The position numbers were made by a program, and so were the translations under genes. From Streptomyces sp. ISL-87 (GTDB lineage Bacteria; Actinomycetota; Actinomycetes; Streptomycetales; Streptomycetaceae), in assembly GCF_018614095.1 (NCBI RefSeq), contig NZ_JAGGOY010000078.1, positions 9,259 to 51,335 of the forward strand: a stretch of 42,077 nucleotides of DNA, read 5' to 3'. How positions within the stretch are numbered: position 1 is the stretch's first letter; every line of letters starts with the position of its first letter. A model generated the notes under the pieces. That model searched no databases, was not told the origin of the DNA, and saw only the letters and a list, made by a program, of their open reading frames with translations. Positions 8,011 through 16,261 of this stretch are shown piece after piece.

Positions 8011-8346
8011 GTGAGCAGCGACTATCCATTCGCCGACGGGTACAACCTCGTCTGGGATCTGACCGGCTTCCGCGCGGACGAGGAGATAGCGCACTCCGTC
8101 TCGCTTTCGAGGGACCAGTTCCTGGAGGTCAGGCACCTGTTCGTGCTGGGTGACGATCCCTGGATGGTGGCCGGCGAGTACCACGTGGCGCCGAGCCTCT
8201 GGCCGCGCCTGTGCCAGGCCGTTCCGGGCCTCGGATTCCAGCGTGATGTGGACTACTTCCTCGGCGCCCGTCAGGCCTTGCCCGACGGGCGTTTCTGGCG
8301 CCCGGCGGCGGGCGCGGTCCCACCGGGGCCGGTTCCGCCTCCGTGA
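8011..8346 (+). CDS. Conserved small protein of unknown function
   Basis: 111 aa soluble protein, GTG start. Middle part: SLSRDQFLEVRHLFVLGDDP, WMVAGEYHVAPSLWPRLCQA; Pro-rich C-terminus. No signal peptide or membrane span. Codon use is normal for the region. I do not recognise a domain. It is monocistronic and faces a lipoprotein gene across a terminator. Confidence 0.55.
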   Translation: MSSDYPFADGYNLVWDLTGFRADEEIAHSVSLSRDQFLEVRHLFVLGDDPWMVAGEYHVAPSLWPRLCQAVPGLGFQRDVDYFLGARQALPDGRFWRPAAGAVPPGPVPPP

Positions 8347-8351
8347 GAGCC

Positions 8352-8390
8352 GCTTGAGGGCCGCCCGCGCTGCTTGAGGGCCGCCCGCGC
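8352..8390. repeat. Two direct copies of a 19-base sequence
   Basis: GCTTGAGGGCCGCCCGCGC occurs at 8352-8370 and again at 8372-8390 (period 20), directly after the stop of the preceding gene. Likely a small replication-slippage duplication. Confidence 0.85.
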
Positions 8391-8434
8391 ACCTTGGGAG
8401 CCGGCCGGCCGGACCGGTCGGGGCCCCGCCGCCG

Positions 8435-8473
8435 CGCCTGTACGTGCGGCCGCGCGGGGCGTACGTACAGGCG
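8435..8473. terminator. Bidirectional terminator hairpin
   Basis: Arms CGCCTGTACGT (8435-8445) and ACGTACAGGCG (8463-8473) are perfectly complementary with a GC-rich loop. The hairpin lies between two convergent genes and can serve both. Confidence 0.65.
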
Positions 8474-8486
8474 GGCGCACGCGGAT

Positions 8487-8945
8487 TCAGCGCTTCGGCA
8501 TGCCCGTCGGGAGCTTGCCGGCCTCGCTCTTCTCGAAGGTGTCGGTGCCGGCGCCGTCCCAGGTGACCTTCAGGCTGGTGGCGTCGACCGAGTCGACGTG
8601 GCCCTTGGTGCGGGTGCCGCCCTTCGGGCACGTCGTCTCGATCGTCTTGCCGTCGGTGGTGCCCTGGCAGGTCTCACCCGTGGCCGCCTCGATCACGATG
8701 GCGATCTTGCCGTTGACGGTGAGGATGACGGCCTTGCCCGGGTTGGCCATGGAGACCCAGCCGCCCTCCAGGCTGCCGCCCTTGGTGTCCCCACCGGTGC
8801 TGCCGGTGGTGCCGGCGGCGGCCCCGGCCGCCGGGCTGCCGGCGGCCTTCTTGTCCGTCGTGGAGCTGTCGCTGCTGCAGCCGGTGACGGCGAGGGCGGC
8901 CGCGAGTCCGGCGGCAGCGGCGCAGATACGCAGGTTCTTGTGCAC
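8487..8945 (-). CDS. Secreted lipoprotein, unknown function
   Basis: 152 aa from a GTG preceded by GGGGGAC. Signal peptide VHKNLRICAAAAGLAAALAV with lipobox VTGC at about residue 24, then a Ser/Thr/Gly/Ala linker (to about residue 60) and a small beta-rich domain: GGWVSMANPGKAVILTVNG, ATGETCQGTTDG, TTCPKGGTRTKGHVDS. The two Cys in the domain may pair. Short lipoproteins like this are common in Streptomyces and mostly uncharacterised. Confidence 0.72.
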   Translation of the reverse strand: MHKNLRICAAAAGLAAALAVTGCSSDSSTTDKKAAGSPAAGAAAGTTGSTGGDTKGGSLEGGWVSMANPGKAVILTVNGKIAIVIEAATGETCQGTTDGKTIETTCPKGGTRTKGHVDSVDATSLKVTWDGAGTDTFEKSEAGKLPTGMPKR

Positions 8946-9024
8946 GAGAAGTCCCCCATGGAACACGAGTTGATCGACAGAACGTGCCAACGTACCAGGG
9001 GGTCCGGCGCGTCGGCGGATCGGA

Positions 9025-9885
9025 TCAGAGGTACTGGGCGAAGTCGTCCAGGACCCGCAGGAGCTCCGGCTCGGCCTCCGAGGGGAGTTGGAGGACGACC
9101 TCCTCGATGCCGAGCTCGGCGTAGTGGGCGAGCTTGCCCGGGTTGGGCTTGACCGCGTAAGGGACGACCTGGAGGGACTTCGGGTCGCGGCCGGCGGTCT
9201 CCCAGACCTGATGCAGCACCGGGAGGGTCTCGGTCAGGCCGCGGCCGCCGATCGGGAGCCAGCCGTCGGCGTGGTCGGCGATCGCGGCGAAGAGCTTCGG
9301 GCCGGCCGCGCCGCCGATCAGCGTGCGGGGGCCGTACAGGGGGTGGCCGGGGCCGAGTTCGCGCGGGGGCTGGACCGGCTTGGGGTACGCCGTGCTCGCG
9401 TGGGCGGAGGAGTACTGGCCGACGTACGCCGTGGGCTCCGGGGCCCACAGGGCGCGCATCAACGCCATCCGGTCCCGGACCAGTTCGCGGCGGGTGGGCC
9501 ACTCGACGCCGTGGTCGGCGGCCTCCTCGACGTTCCAGCCGTAGCCGATGCCGAGGGTGAAGCGGCCGCCGGAGAGGTGGTCCAGCGTGGCGACCTGCTT
9601 GGCGAGCCCGATCGGGTCGTGCTGGGCCACCAGGGTGATGCCGGTGCCGAGGTGCAGGCGCTCGGTCACGGCGGCGGCCTGGCCGAGGGCCACGAAGGGG
9701 TCGAGGGTGCGCCCGTACATGTCCGGGAGTTCACCGCCCTGGGGTGCGGCGGTGTCGCGGGCGACGGGGATGTGGGTGTGCTCCGGGAGGTAGAGCCCGG
9801 AGAACCCGCGCTGTTCGAGCTCGTGGGCGAGACGGGTGGGGGAGATGGTGCGGTCGGTGAGGAAGATGGTCGTGGCGATCCGCAT
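9025..9885 (-). CDS. LLM-class F420-dependent oxidoreductase
   Basis: 286 aa (beta/alpha)8 luciferase-like protein. Diagnostic pieces: GFSGLYLPEHTHIPV near residue 30, LGTGITLVAQHDPIGLAKQV, DHLSGGRFTLGIGYGWNVEE and the C-terminal GIEEVVLQLP. The GIGYGWN motif is typical of F420-dependent members of the TIGR03619 type rather than FMN luciferases. Start ATG at 9885 follows GGAGG at 9-base spacing; an upstream in-frame start is less likely. It lies 2 kb from fbiC, which makes the FO core of F420. Substrate unknown. It is 72 bases after the ADP-ribosylglycohydrolase stop on the same strand. Confidence 0.88.
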   Translation of the reverse strand: MRIATTIFLTDRTISPTRLAHELEQRGFSGLYLPEHTHIPVARDTAAPQGGELPDMYGRTLDPFVALGQAAAVTERLHLGTGITLVAQHDPIGLAKQVATLDHLSGGRFTLGIGYGWNVEEAADHGVEWPTRRELVRDRMALMRALWAPEPTAYVGQYSSAHASTAYPKPVQPPRELGPGHPLYGPRTLIGGAAGPKLFAAIADHADGWLPIGGRGLTETLPVLHQVWETAGRDPKSLQVVPYAVKPNPGKLAHYAELGIEEVVLQLPSEAEPELLRVLDDFAQYL

Positions 9886-9957
9886 GCTGATGGCACCTCC
9901 GAGACGTGGGACGGCCAACGTACGGCGTTCCACGTCCCGGTGGCAGGCCCTGCTCGG

Positions 9958-11139
9958 TCAGCCGCGCGGGTAGCGGGCCAGCCAGCCCGGGGCCGAGACC
10001 GCGGGGCCGTGGAGGGCCGGGCCCTGGGTCATCTCCAGGGCGAAGTCGTCGGCGAGTTCCAGCATCGTGGCGCGGCCTTCGAGGTCGGTCAGCCAGGCGG
10101 GTGGGAGGGCCGTCTCGCCGTGGAGGGCGCCGAGGAGGGCTCCGCAGAGGGCGCCGGTGACGGTGGAGTCGCCGCCGTGGTTGACGGCGAGACGCAGCCC
10201 GTGCGGGACGTCCTCGGCGATCAGGGCGCAGTAGACGGCGACAGCCAGGGCGTCCTCGGCGTCGCGGCCGTCGCCCGGGGAGAGGGACTCGACGATCCTG
10301 GGGCTGGGCGTGCCCGCGGTGACGGCGGAGACCGCGCGCTGGAGGGCGTCCGTGACGGGCTGGTGGGCGGGGCGGGAGCCCAGCAGGCCGAGGGCGCGCT
10401 GGACCGCGGAGTCCAGGGAGTCGCCGCGGGTCAGGCCGTGGACGATCACGGCGAAGGCTCCGGCCGAGAGGTACGCGGTGGGGTGGCCGTGGCTCTGGGC
10501 GGCGCATTCCACGGCGAGTTGGAGCACCAGGGCGGGCTGCCATCCGACCAGCAGGCCGAAGGGGGACGAGCGGACGGTGGCCGCGGCGTCTCGGGCCGTG
10601 GGGTTCTTGGGCTGTTCGAGGGTGCCCAGGATCTCGTCGGCGAAGCCGGTCATGCAGGCCCGGTCGGGGCCGCGGCGGGCGTACAGCCACTCCTCCTGGG
10701 CCAGCCAGCCGTTGTCCTTGCGGCGTTCGTCCGGGCCCCAGTCGTGCTGGGTCGCCGTCCAGCGGAGGTAGGCGCGGTGGACGTCGGTGGGCGGGTGCCA
10801 GGCGCCGGTGTCCCGGCGTACGTGGGCCCGTATCAGGCCATCGACGGTGAAGAGGGTGAGCTGGGTGGAGGCGGTGACGGTGCCTCGGCGTCCGTAGGCA
10901 GGGGCGAGTTCGGTCAGGCCCTCCAGGCCGTGGGCCTTGCGGATCCCGTCGAGGGAGAGGCCGGCGACGGGCGCGCCGAGGGCGTCGCCGATGGCGGTGC
11001 CGAGCAGGGTGCCGCGGACCCGGCTGCGGAAGTCCTGCTGCTCGGTCCGGCCCCACAGGGCGGTGGCGGTGGCGCCCGTCGCCGTTGCGGCCTTTGCCGC
11101 CGTGGCTGCCTTTGGCGATGCCGTCGCCGTCGTGTCCAT
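9958..11139 (-). CDS. ADP-ribosylglycohydrolase family protein
   Basis: 393 aa. After a 35-residue Ala/Thr-rich leader come the family signatures: RVRGTLLGTAIGDALGAPVA (N-terminal helix with metal-binding GDALG), VTASTQLTLFTVDGLI (in place of the TDDT metal motif, here with STQLT) and LAVNHGGDSTVTGALCGALL (HGGDSD-type second metal motif). These enzymes remove ADP-ribose from Arg, Ser or other groups, or act on related N-glycosides. The first metal motif differs from the classic TDDT, so catalytic activity or specificity may be altered. Alone or co-transcribed with the LLM oxidoreductase downstream. Confidence 0.85.
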   Translation of the reverse strand: MDTTATASPKAATAAKAATATGATATALWGRTEQQDFRSRVRGTLLGTAIGDALGAPVAGLSLDGIRKAHGLEGLTELAPAYGRRGTVTASTQLTLFTVDGLIRAHVRRDTGAWHPPTDVHRAYLRWTATQHDWGPDERRKDNGWLAQEEWLYARRGPDRACMTGFADEILGTLEQPKNPTARDAAATVRSSPFGLLVGWQPALVLQLAVECAAQSHGHPTAYLSAGAFAVIVHGLTRGDSLDSAVQRALGLLGSRPAHQPVTDALQRAVSAVTAGTPSPRIVESLSPGDGRDAEDALAVAVYCALIAEDVPHGLRLAVNHGGDSTVTGALCGALLGALHGETALPPAWLTDLEGRATMLELADDFALEMTQGPALHGPAVSAPGWLARYPRG

Positions 11140-11364
11140 GCCGTTTCCCCCCGCTGGCTCTGGCGCGCACTGTAGTGGACAGGTTCGGTCGAAATCGGAA
11201 GGGGAGAGACTGCCCGCCCGTAAGTGACCGGAGAACGGCCGGAATGCGAATACTTCCGGCCCCGCCCGATCGTGTGGCACGTTTTGCCACTGTCCGTCGA
11301 GCCGGTTGTTATCAGCCACACCTCGTACATGCGGCGTTTCCCCCGGCCGCCCAGCCTCGGAGGC

Positions 11365-11614
11365 ATGAAGAAGGCACTCCTCGCCGCGACCGTCGTCGCC
11401 TCCGCACTCACCGCTTCCCTGGTCGCGGCCCCGGCCGCCACCGCCTCCGGCCTGGACCTCCCCTGGGCCGGCCGGCACCACGGCCAGTCCGCCATCCCCT
11501 TCACCGGAGCCGTCGTCACCGCCGGCGCCGACGGTTCGTACACCCTGAAGTGGAGTGCCAGGGGCACCGAGCGTCGAGATCAAGGCGAACGGCAAGGTCG
11601 TCGCCAAGGGCTGA
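11365..11614 (+). pseudogene. Small secreted protein gene with a frameshift near its end
   Basis: From ATG 11365 a typical signal peptide is read (MKKALLAATVVASALTASLV, cleavage near ATAS), followed by a short mature part ending GSYTLKWSARGT. One base later, in the next frame, the sequence SVEIKANGKVVAKG runs to a stop at 11612-11614. In the starting frame the reading instead becomes Arg-rich and runs through downstream repeats. The extra base lies within 11561-11573 (GGGGCACCGAGCG). Either a recent +1 mutation or a base-call error; the intact product would be about 82 aa, secreted, unknown function. A GGAGG lies unusually close to the ATG; in-frame ATG 11329 is an alternative start. Confidence 0.6.
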
Positions 11615-11618
11615 TGTG

Positions 11619-11700
11619 CCCGAGCCCGGCCGGACCGCCCCCGGCCGGACCGCCCCCGGCCGGACCGCCCCCGGCCGGACCGCCCCCGGCCGGGCTCGGG
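11619..11700. terminator. Hairpin terminator with a tandem repeat in its loop
   Basis: Arms CCCGAGCCCGGCCGG (11619-11633) and CCGGCCGGGCTCGGG (11686-11700) are perfect complements. Between and partly inside them lie about four copies of the 15-mer GGCCGGACCGCCCCC. It follows the small secreted gene and faces the end of fbiC, so it should stop transcription from both sides. The repeat makes the loop length variable. Confidence 0.75.
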
Positions 11701-11717
11701 CCCGTCCCGGGCCGAGT

Positions 11718-14297
11718 TCAGTCCAGTACGGGGAGCAGCTCCGGCAGGTGTCCGTCCGAGGCCGCGGCCGCCCGCTGCCGCTCCTGCGGCACCTCCCCGT
11801 ACAGCGTCGTGCGGGCCTTCGCGGGCCGGCCGGCCGCCTCGGCGACGGCGATCAGGTCCTGCACCGACTTGTACGAGCCGTAACTCGACCCCGCCATCCG
11901 GGAGATGGTCTCCTCCATCAGCGTCCCGCCCAGGTCGTTCGCCCCCGAGCGCAGCATCTCCGCCGCGCCCTCCGCGCCCAGCTTCACCCAGCTCGTCTGG
12001 ATGTTGGTGATGTGCGGGTGGAGCAGGATCCGGGCCATCGCCGTCACCGCCCTGTTGTCGCGGACCGTCGGGCCGGGACGGGCGATGCCCGCCAGGTACA
12101 CGGGCGCGTTGGTGTGGATGAACGGGAGCGTCACGAACTCCGTGAAACCGCCGGTCCGCTGCTGGATCCGGGCCAGGGTGCGGAAGTGGCCGAGCCAGTG
12201 CCGGGGCTGGTCCACGTGCCCGTACATCATCGTGGACGAGGAGCGGATCCCGAGCTCGTGCGCGGTGGTGACGGCATCGATCCAGTCCGCCGTCGGAAGC
12301 TTGCCCTTGGTCAGCACCCAGCGGACCTCGTCGTCCAGGATCTCCGCCGCCGTGCCCGGGATGGAGTCCAGGCCGGCCTCCTTGGCCGCCGTCAGCCAGT
12401 CCCGTACGGACATCCCCGTGCGCGTCGCGCCGTTGACGACCTCCATCGGGGAGAAGGCGTGCACGTGCATGCCCGGCACCCGCTGCTTCACCGCCCGCGC
12501 GATGTCGAAGTACGCCGTCCCGGGCAGGTCCGGGTGGATGCCGCCCTGCATGCAGACCTCGACCGCGCCCACGTCCCAGGCCTGGGCCGCCCGGTCGGCG
12601 ACCTGGTCGAGGGAGAGGGTGTACGCGTCGGCGTCCGTGCGGCGCTGCGCGAAGGCGCAGAACCGGCAGCCGGTGTAGCAGACGTTGGTGAAGTTGATGT
12701 TCCGCGTGACGATGTACGTGACGTCCTCGCCCACCACCGACTTGCGCAGGTCGTCCGCGATCCGGCACAGCGCGTCCAGGGCCGGGCCGTCCGCGTGGAG
12801 CAGGGCGAGTGCCTGCTCGTCATCGAGCCGCGTCGGGTCGTCGGCGGCCTGCGCGAGGGCCGCCCGTACGTCCGTGTCGATGCGCTCGGGCACCATGCCG
12901 GGGGCCGCGGCCTCCCGCAGCGCCTCCCAGTCGCCGTAGACGTGGTCGAAGTCCTCGCGCCGGTCGCCGGTGCGGCCCTCGGTGTCGATGGCGGTGTGCA
13001 GGTCGGTGCGCCCGTACGCGGCGAAGCCCTCCTCGGGCTCCTGCCACGGATGGCCCGTAACCTCGGCGTCCGGGTTCGCGAGGCCGGTCTCCGGGTCGGC
13101 GAGGGCCCGGACGTGCGGCAGCAGCCGCGGGTCCAGCCACGGCTCGCCGCGCCGCACGAACTCCGGGTACACGCAGAGGCGTTCGCGCAGCTCGAAGCCG
13201 GCCGCCGCGGACCGCTCGGCCAGCAGCTCGATCTGGGGCCAGGGGCGCTCGGGGTTGACGTGGTCGGGGGTCAGCGGCGAGACCCCGCCCCAGTCGTCGA
13301 TGCCGGCGCCGATGAGGCGTGCGTACTCCCCGTCCACGAGGTTGGGCGGGGCCTGGAGGCAGCCGGACGGGCCCATGATGTGCCGGGCGACGGCGATCGT
13401 GGCGACGAGATCGTCCAGCTCGGCGTCCGGCATGCCGCGCATCGCCGTGTCCGGCTTGGCGCGGAAGTTCTGGATGATCAGCTCTTGGACGCCGTGGTAC
13501 GAGCGCGCGACGCGGCGCAGCGCGAAGAGGGAGTCGGCGCGCTCCTCGTACGTCTCCCCGATGCCGATGAGAAGGCCCGAGGTGAAGGGGACGGAGGAGC
13601 GCCCCGCGTCCTCCAGCACGCGCAGCCGTACGGCCGGTTCCTTGTCGGGGGAGCCGTGGTGCGGGCCGCCGGGCTCGGACCACAGGCGGGTGGCGGTGGT
13701 CTCCAGCATCATGCCCATGGAGGGTGCGACCGGCTTGAGCCGCTGGAAGTCGGACCAGGACATGACGCCCGGGTTGAGGTGCGGGAGGAGGCCGGTCTCC
13801 TCCAGGATGCGGATCGCCATGGCCCGTACGTACGCGAGCGTGTCGTCGTACCCGTGCGCGTCGAGCCACTCGCGGGCCTCGGGCCAGCGGTCCTCGGGCT
13901 TGTCCCCGAGGGTGATCAGCGCTTCCTTGCAGCCCAGTTCGGCGCCGCGGCGCGCGATGTCGAGCACCTCGTCCGGGGACATGTACATCCCGTGCCCGGC
14001 GCGGCGGAGCTTGCCGGGCACGGTCGCGAAGGTGCAGTAGTGGCATTTGTCGCGGCACAGGCGGGTGAGGGGGATGAAGACGCTCTTCGAGTACGTGATG
14101 ACACCCGGCCGTCCGGCCGCCGCCAGCCCCGCGTCGCGGACCCGGGCGGCGGAGGCGGCGAGGCCGTCGAGATCGGCGCCGCGGGCCTGGAGGAGCACCG
14201 CGGCCTCGGCCACGTCGAGCGCGACGCCGTCGCGGGCCCGGCGCAGAGCACGGCGCATCGCGTTGTCGGTCGGAGCAGGGGTGCTCGGAGTCGTCAT
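11718..14297 (-). CDS. fbiC: FO synthase, CofG/CofH fusion (FbiC)
   Basis: 859 aa bifunctional radical-SAM enzyme that makes FO, the chromophore of coenzyme F420, from tyrosine and 5-amino-6-ribitylamino-uracil. Two [4Fe-4S]/SAM motifs are visible: CRDKCHYC (Cys81, 85, 88) in the N-terminal CofG half and CYTGCRFC (Cys540, 544, 547) in the C-terminal CofH half. Length matches actinobacterial FbiC. The start (MTTPSTPAPTDNAM) lies 40 bases after the SDR stop on the same strand, so co-transcription is likely. The ribosome site is weak, consistent with read-in from the SDR gene. F420-type enzymes at 4967 and 9025 are potential consumers. Confidence 0.97.
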   Translation of the reverse strand: MTTPSTPAPTDNAMRRALRRARDGVALDVAEAAVLLQARGADLDGLAASAARVRDAGLAAAGRPGVITYSKSVFIPLTRLCRDKCHYCTFATVPGKLRRAGHGMYMSPDEVLDIARRGAELGCKEALITLGDKPEDRWPEAREWLDAHGYDDTLAYVRAMAIRILEETGLLPHLNPGVMSWSDFQRLKPVAPSMGMMLETTATRLWSEPGGPHHGSPDKEPAVRLRVLEDAGRSSVPFTSGLLIGIGETYEERADSLFALRRVARSYHGVQELIIQNFRAKPDTAMRGMPDAELDDLVATIAVARHIMGPSGCLQAPPNLVDGEYARLIGAGIDDWGGVSPLTPDHVNPERPWPQIELLAERSAAAGFELRERLCVYPEFVRRGEPWLDPRLLPHVRALADPETGLANPDAEVTGHPWQEPEEGFAAYGRTDLHTAIDTEGRTGDRREDFDHVYGDWEALREAAAPGMVPERIDTDVRAALAQAADDPTRLDDEQALALLHADGPALDALCRIADDLRKSVVGEDVTYIVTRNINFTNVCYTGCRFCAFAQRRTDADAYTLSLDQVADRAAQAWDVGAVEVCMQGGIHPDLPGTAYFDIARAVKQRVPGMHVHAFSPMEVVNGATRTGMSVRDWLTAAKEAGLDSIPGTAAEILDDEVRWVLTKGKLPTADWIDAVTTAHELGIRSSSTMMYGHVDQPRHWLGHFRTLARIQQRTGGFTEFVTLPFIHTNAPVYLAGIARPGPTVRDNRAVTAMARILLHPHITNIQTSWVKLGAEGAAEMLRSGANDLGGTLMEETISRMAGSSYGSYKSVQDLIAVAEAAGRPAKARTTLYGEVPQERQRAAAASDGHLPELLPVLD

Positions 14298-14337
14298 GAG
14301 GCGAGCATACGATCCGGTGATACGGGCGCGGAGTGGG

Positions 14338-15123
14338 TCATCGCATGAGCTCACCGGCGTTGACCAGCAGGGACTGGCCGGTTATCGCCCTGGCCCGGTC
14401 GGAGGCGAGGAAGGCGGCGGCGTCGGCGACGTCCCCGTCGGTGGCGAGGTCGGGCAGGGCCATGCGGTCGGCGAGGCGGGCGTGCACCTCGGTCTCCGGC
14501 ACCCCTTCGCTGTGCGCGGAGAAGGTGACGAACGCCTGCACGGGCGGCCCCCACATCCAGCCGGGGAGCACGGTGTTGACGCGGATCCGGTGCGGGCCGA
14601 GTTCGCGGGCCATGGAGTACATGGCGGAGGTCAGCGCGCCTTTGGAGGCGGCGTAGGCGGCCTGCTGCACCTCGTTGGGGGCGGCGACGGCGGACTGGGT
14701 GCCGATGATGACGACGGCCCCGCCGTTGGCCTTGAGGGCGGGGAGGCAGGCGCGGGTCATGCGCAGGGTCCCGAGCAGGTTCACGTCGATGATCTGCTGC
14801 CAGGTGCCGAAATCGGCGTCTTCGAGCCCGCCGAAGTAGGAGTCCCAGGCGGCGACGTGCACGACGGCGTCCACGCCCCCGAACCGCTGCCGCGCGAGCG
14901 CGACCAGGGCGTCGCACTGGGCCTCGTCAGTGATGTCGGTGGGCAGGTAGGCGGTGTGGACGCCGACGGGGTCGATCTCGGCGGCGGTCTTGGCCAGATT
15001 CGCCTCGGTACGCGCCCCGAGCACGGCGTTCCCGCCGTCGCGCACCACGGTGGCGGCGACCTGATGGCCGAGCCCGGCACCGACGCCGGAGACGATGACG
15101 GTCTTCCCTTGCAGCAACAGCAT
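14338..15123 (-). CDS. Short-chain dehydrogenase/reductase
   Basis: 261 aa classical SDR. The cofactor motif is SGVGAGLG (residues 12-19), followed by the catalytic Ser144 (GTQSAVAAP) and Tyr157/Lys161 (YAASK), and the post-active-site RVNTVLPGWMWGP. LGARTEANL after beta-2 has an Arg, which suggests NADPH preference. A strong AGGAGG precedes the ATG. It probably forms an operon with fbiC downstream. Substrate unknown; there is no direct evidence that it is part of F420 synthesis. Confidence 0.9.
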   Translation of the reverse strand: MLLLQGKTVIVSGVGAGLGHQVAATVVRDGGNAVLGARTEANLAKTAAEIDPVGVHTAYLPTDITDEAQCDALVALARQRFGGVDAVVHVAAWDSYFGGLEDADFGTWQQIIDVNLLGTLRMTRACLPALKANGGAVVIIGTQSAVAAPNEVQQAAYAASKGALTSAMYSMARELGPHRIRVNTVLPGWMWGPPVQAFVTFSAHSEGVPETEVHARLADRMALPDLATDGDVADAAAFLASDRARAITGQSLLVNAGELMR

Positions 15124-15168
15124 GCGGTGCCTCCTGGCGGGGCCGGAGCCAAGGAACCTGACGGGTCG

Positions 15169-16131
15169 TCAGGGTAGGGCGTGCGGGCGCGGGAGGGAAG
15201 GCGCGGGCGGTCCGGGGCGGAGCCCCGGGGAACGGTGGAAGGGCGGGTGGGGACAGGCACCGCCCAGCCCCCTGCGGCCTAGTGCCGTGGCCGGCTGGTC
15301 CACCGTCGAGGTGTGCAGGTCGGCCGCCTGCTTGACGACCACCGCGGCCCGGAGCAGCGCCGCCGGCGCCCGCAGCCAGCCCAGCCGCAGGCCGGGCGCC
15401 ATCACCTTCGAGAAGCTGCCGAGCAGGGCCGTGCGGTCCTCCGCCCCCGGGTGCGCGGCGAGCCAGGCCACGTCGGGCCCTTCGTAGCGGAGTTCGCCGT
15501 ACGGGTCGTCCTCCACCAGCCACAGCCCGAGCCGCTCCGCGGTCCGCGCGACCGCCGCCCGCCGGGCACCCGGCAGGGTGCGGCCCGTCGGGTTCTGGAA
15601 CGTGGGCACCGTGTAGAGCAACTTGGGCCGCTCCCGCGCGACGAGCTCCGCCAGCGCGTCCGGCAGGATCCCGTTCTCGTCGCAGGGGACGGGTATCACG
15701 CGCGCCCCCGCCAGGCCGAAGCACTGGAGGGCCGCCAGGTAGGTCGGGTTCTCGACCAGTACGGTGTCGCCCGGCTCGATCAGGGTCGTGGCGAGGAGCC
15801 CGAGTGCCTGCTGCGAGCCCGTGGTGACGACCACCTCGTCCGCCGTGGTCGGCAGCCCCCGGGCCGTCAGCCGCGCCGCGATCGCCTCGCGGAGCTCCGG
15901 CACGCCCTCGGTGGTGGAGTACTGGAGCGCCCGGCCCGCGGAGTGCGCGAAGGCGGCGTCGTACGCGGTCCGCAGCCCCTCGGTGTCGAACAGCTCCGGT
16001 GCCGGGAGGCCTCCGGCGAAGGAGATCGCCCCGGGGCGCTGGGTGACCGCGAGGATCTCCCGTACCGGCGAACCCCCCACCGAGGCGGCACGGGCGGCGA
16101 ACGCGGGCGGCGGCTGGGCGGCGGCGAGCAT
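15169..16131 (-). pseudogene. C-terminally truncated PLP aminotransferase (fold type I)
   Basis: 320 aa open frame, but homology to class I/II aminotransferases (2-aminoadipate/valine-pyruvate type) stops near residue 282. Present: FAGGLPAPELFD, YSTTEGVPELREAIA, VTTGSQQALGL, the YTVPTFQNPTGRT motif, VEDDPYGELRY and the PLP lysine in GSFSKVMAPGLRLGW. After TVDQPATA the sequence turns into Arg/Pro-rich text (about 38 residues) with no relation to the family; the 110-120 residue C-terminal domain carrying the substrate Arg is missing. The DNA from about 15290 to 15170 instead resembles Streptomyces intergenic sequence. Most likely a deletion pseudogene. The start has a good GAAGGAG. Confidence 0.75.
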
Positions 16132-16261
16132 GGGGACTCCTTCGGGGGAGGCGGCTGGGCGCAGCCTAGCCAGGAAAGGTGCAGGCAGCACCTACCTGTC
16201 CAGTACGTGAACTCCTCCCCGCACCCTCCCGAACTGACGCGGCATCAGCTAGACCGGTCCC

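Noticed and set aside
9088..11175. Long plus-strand frame across the LLM and ADP-ribosylglycohydrolase genes
   Set aside because: Antisense of two well-supported genes; Gly/Val/Ala-rich composition without motifs.
11085..14348. 1087-codon plus-strand frame over fbiC
   Set aside because: Antisense shadow of fbiC, whose radical-SAM motifs are unambiguous.
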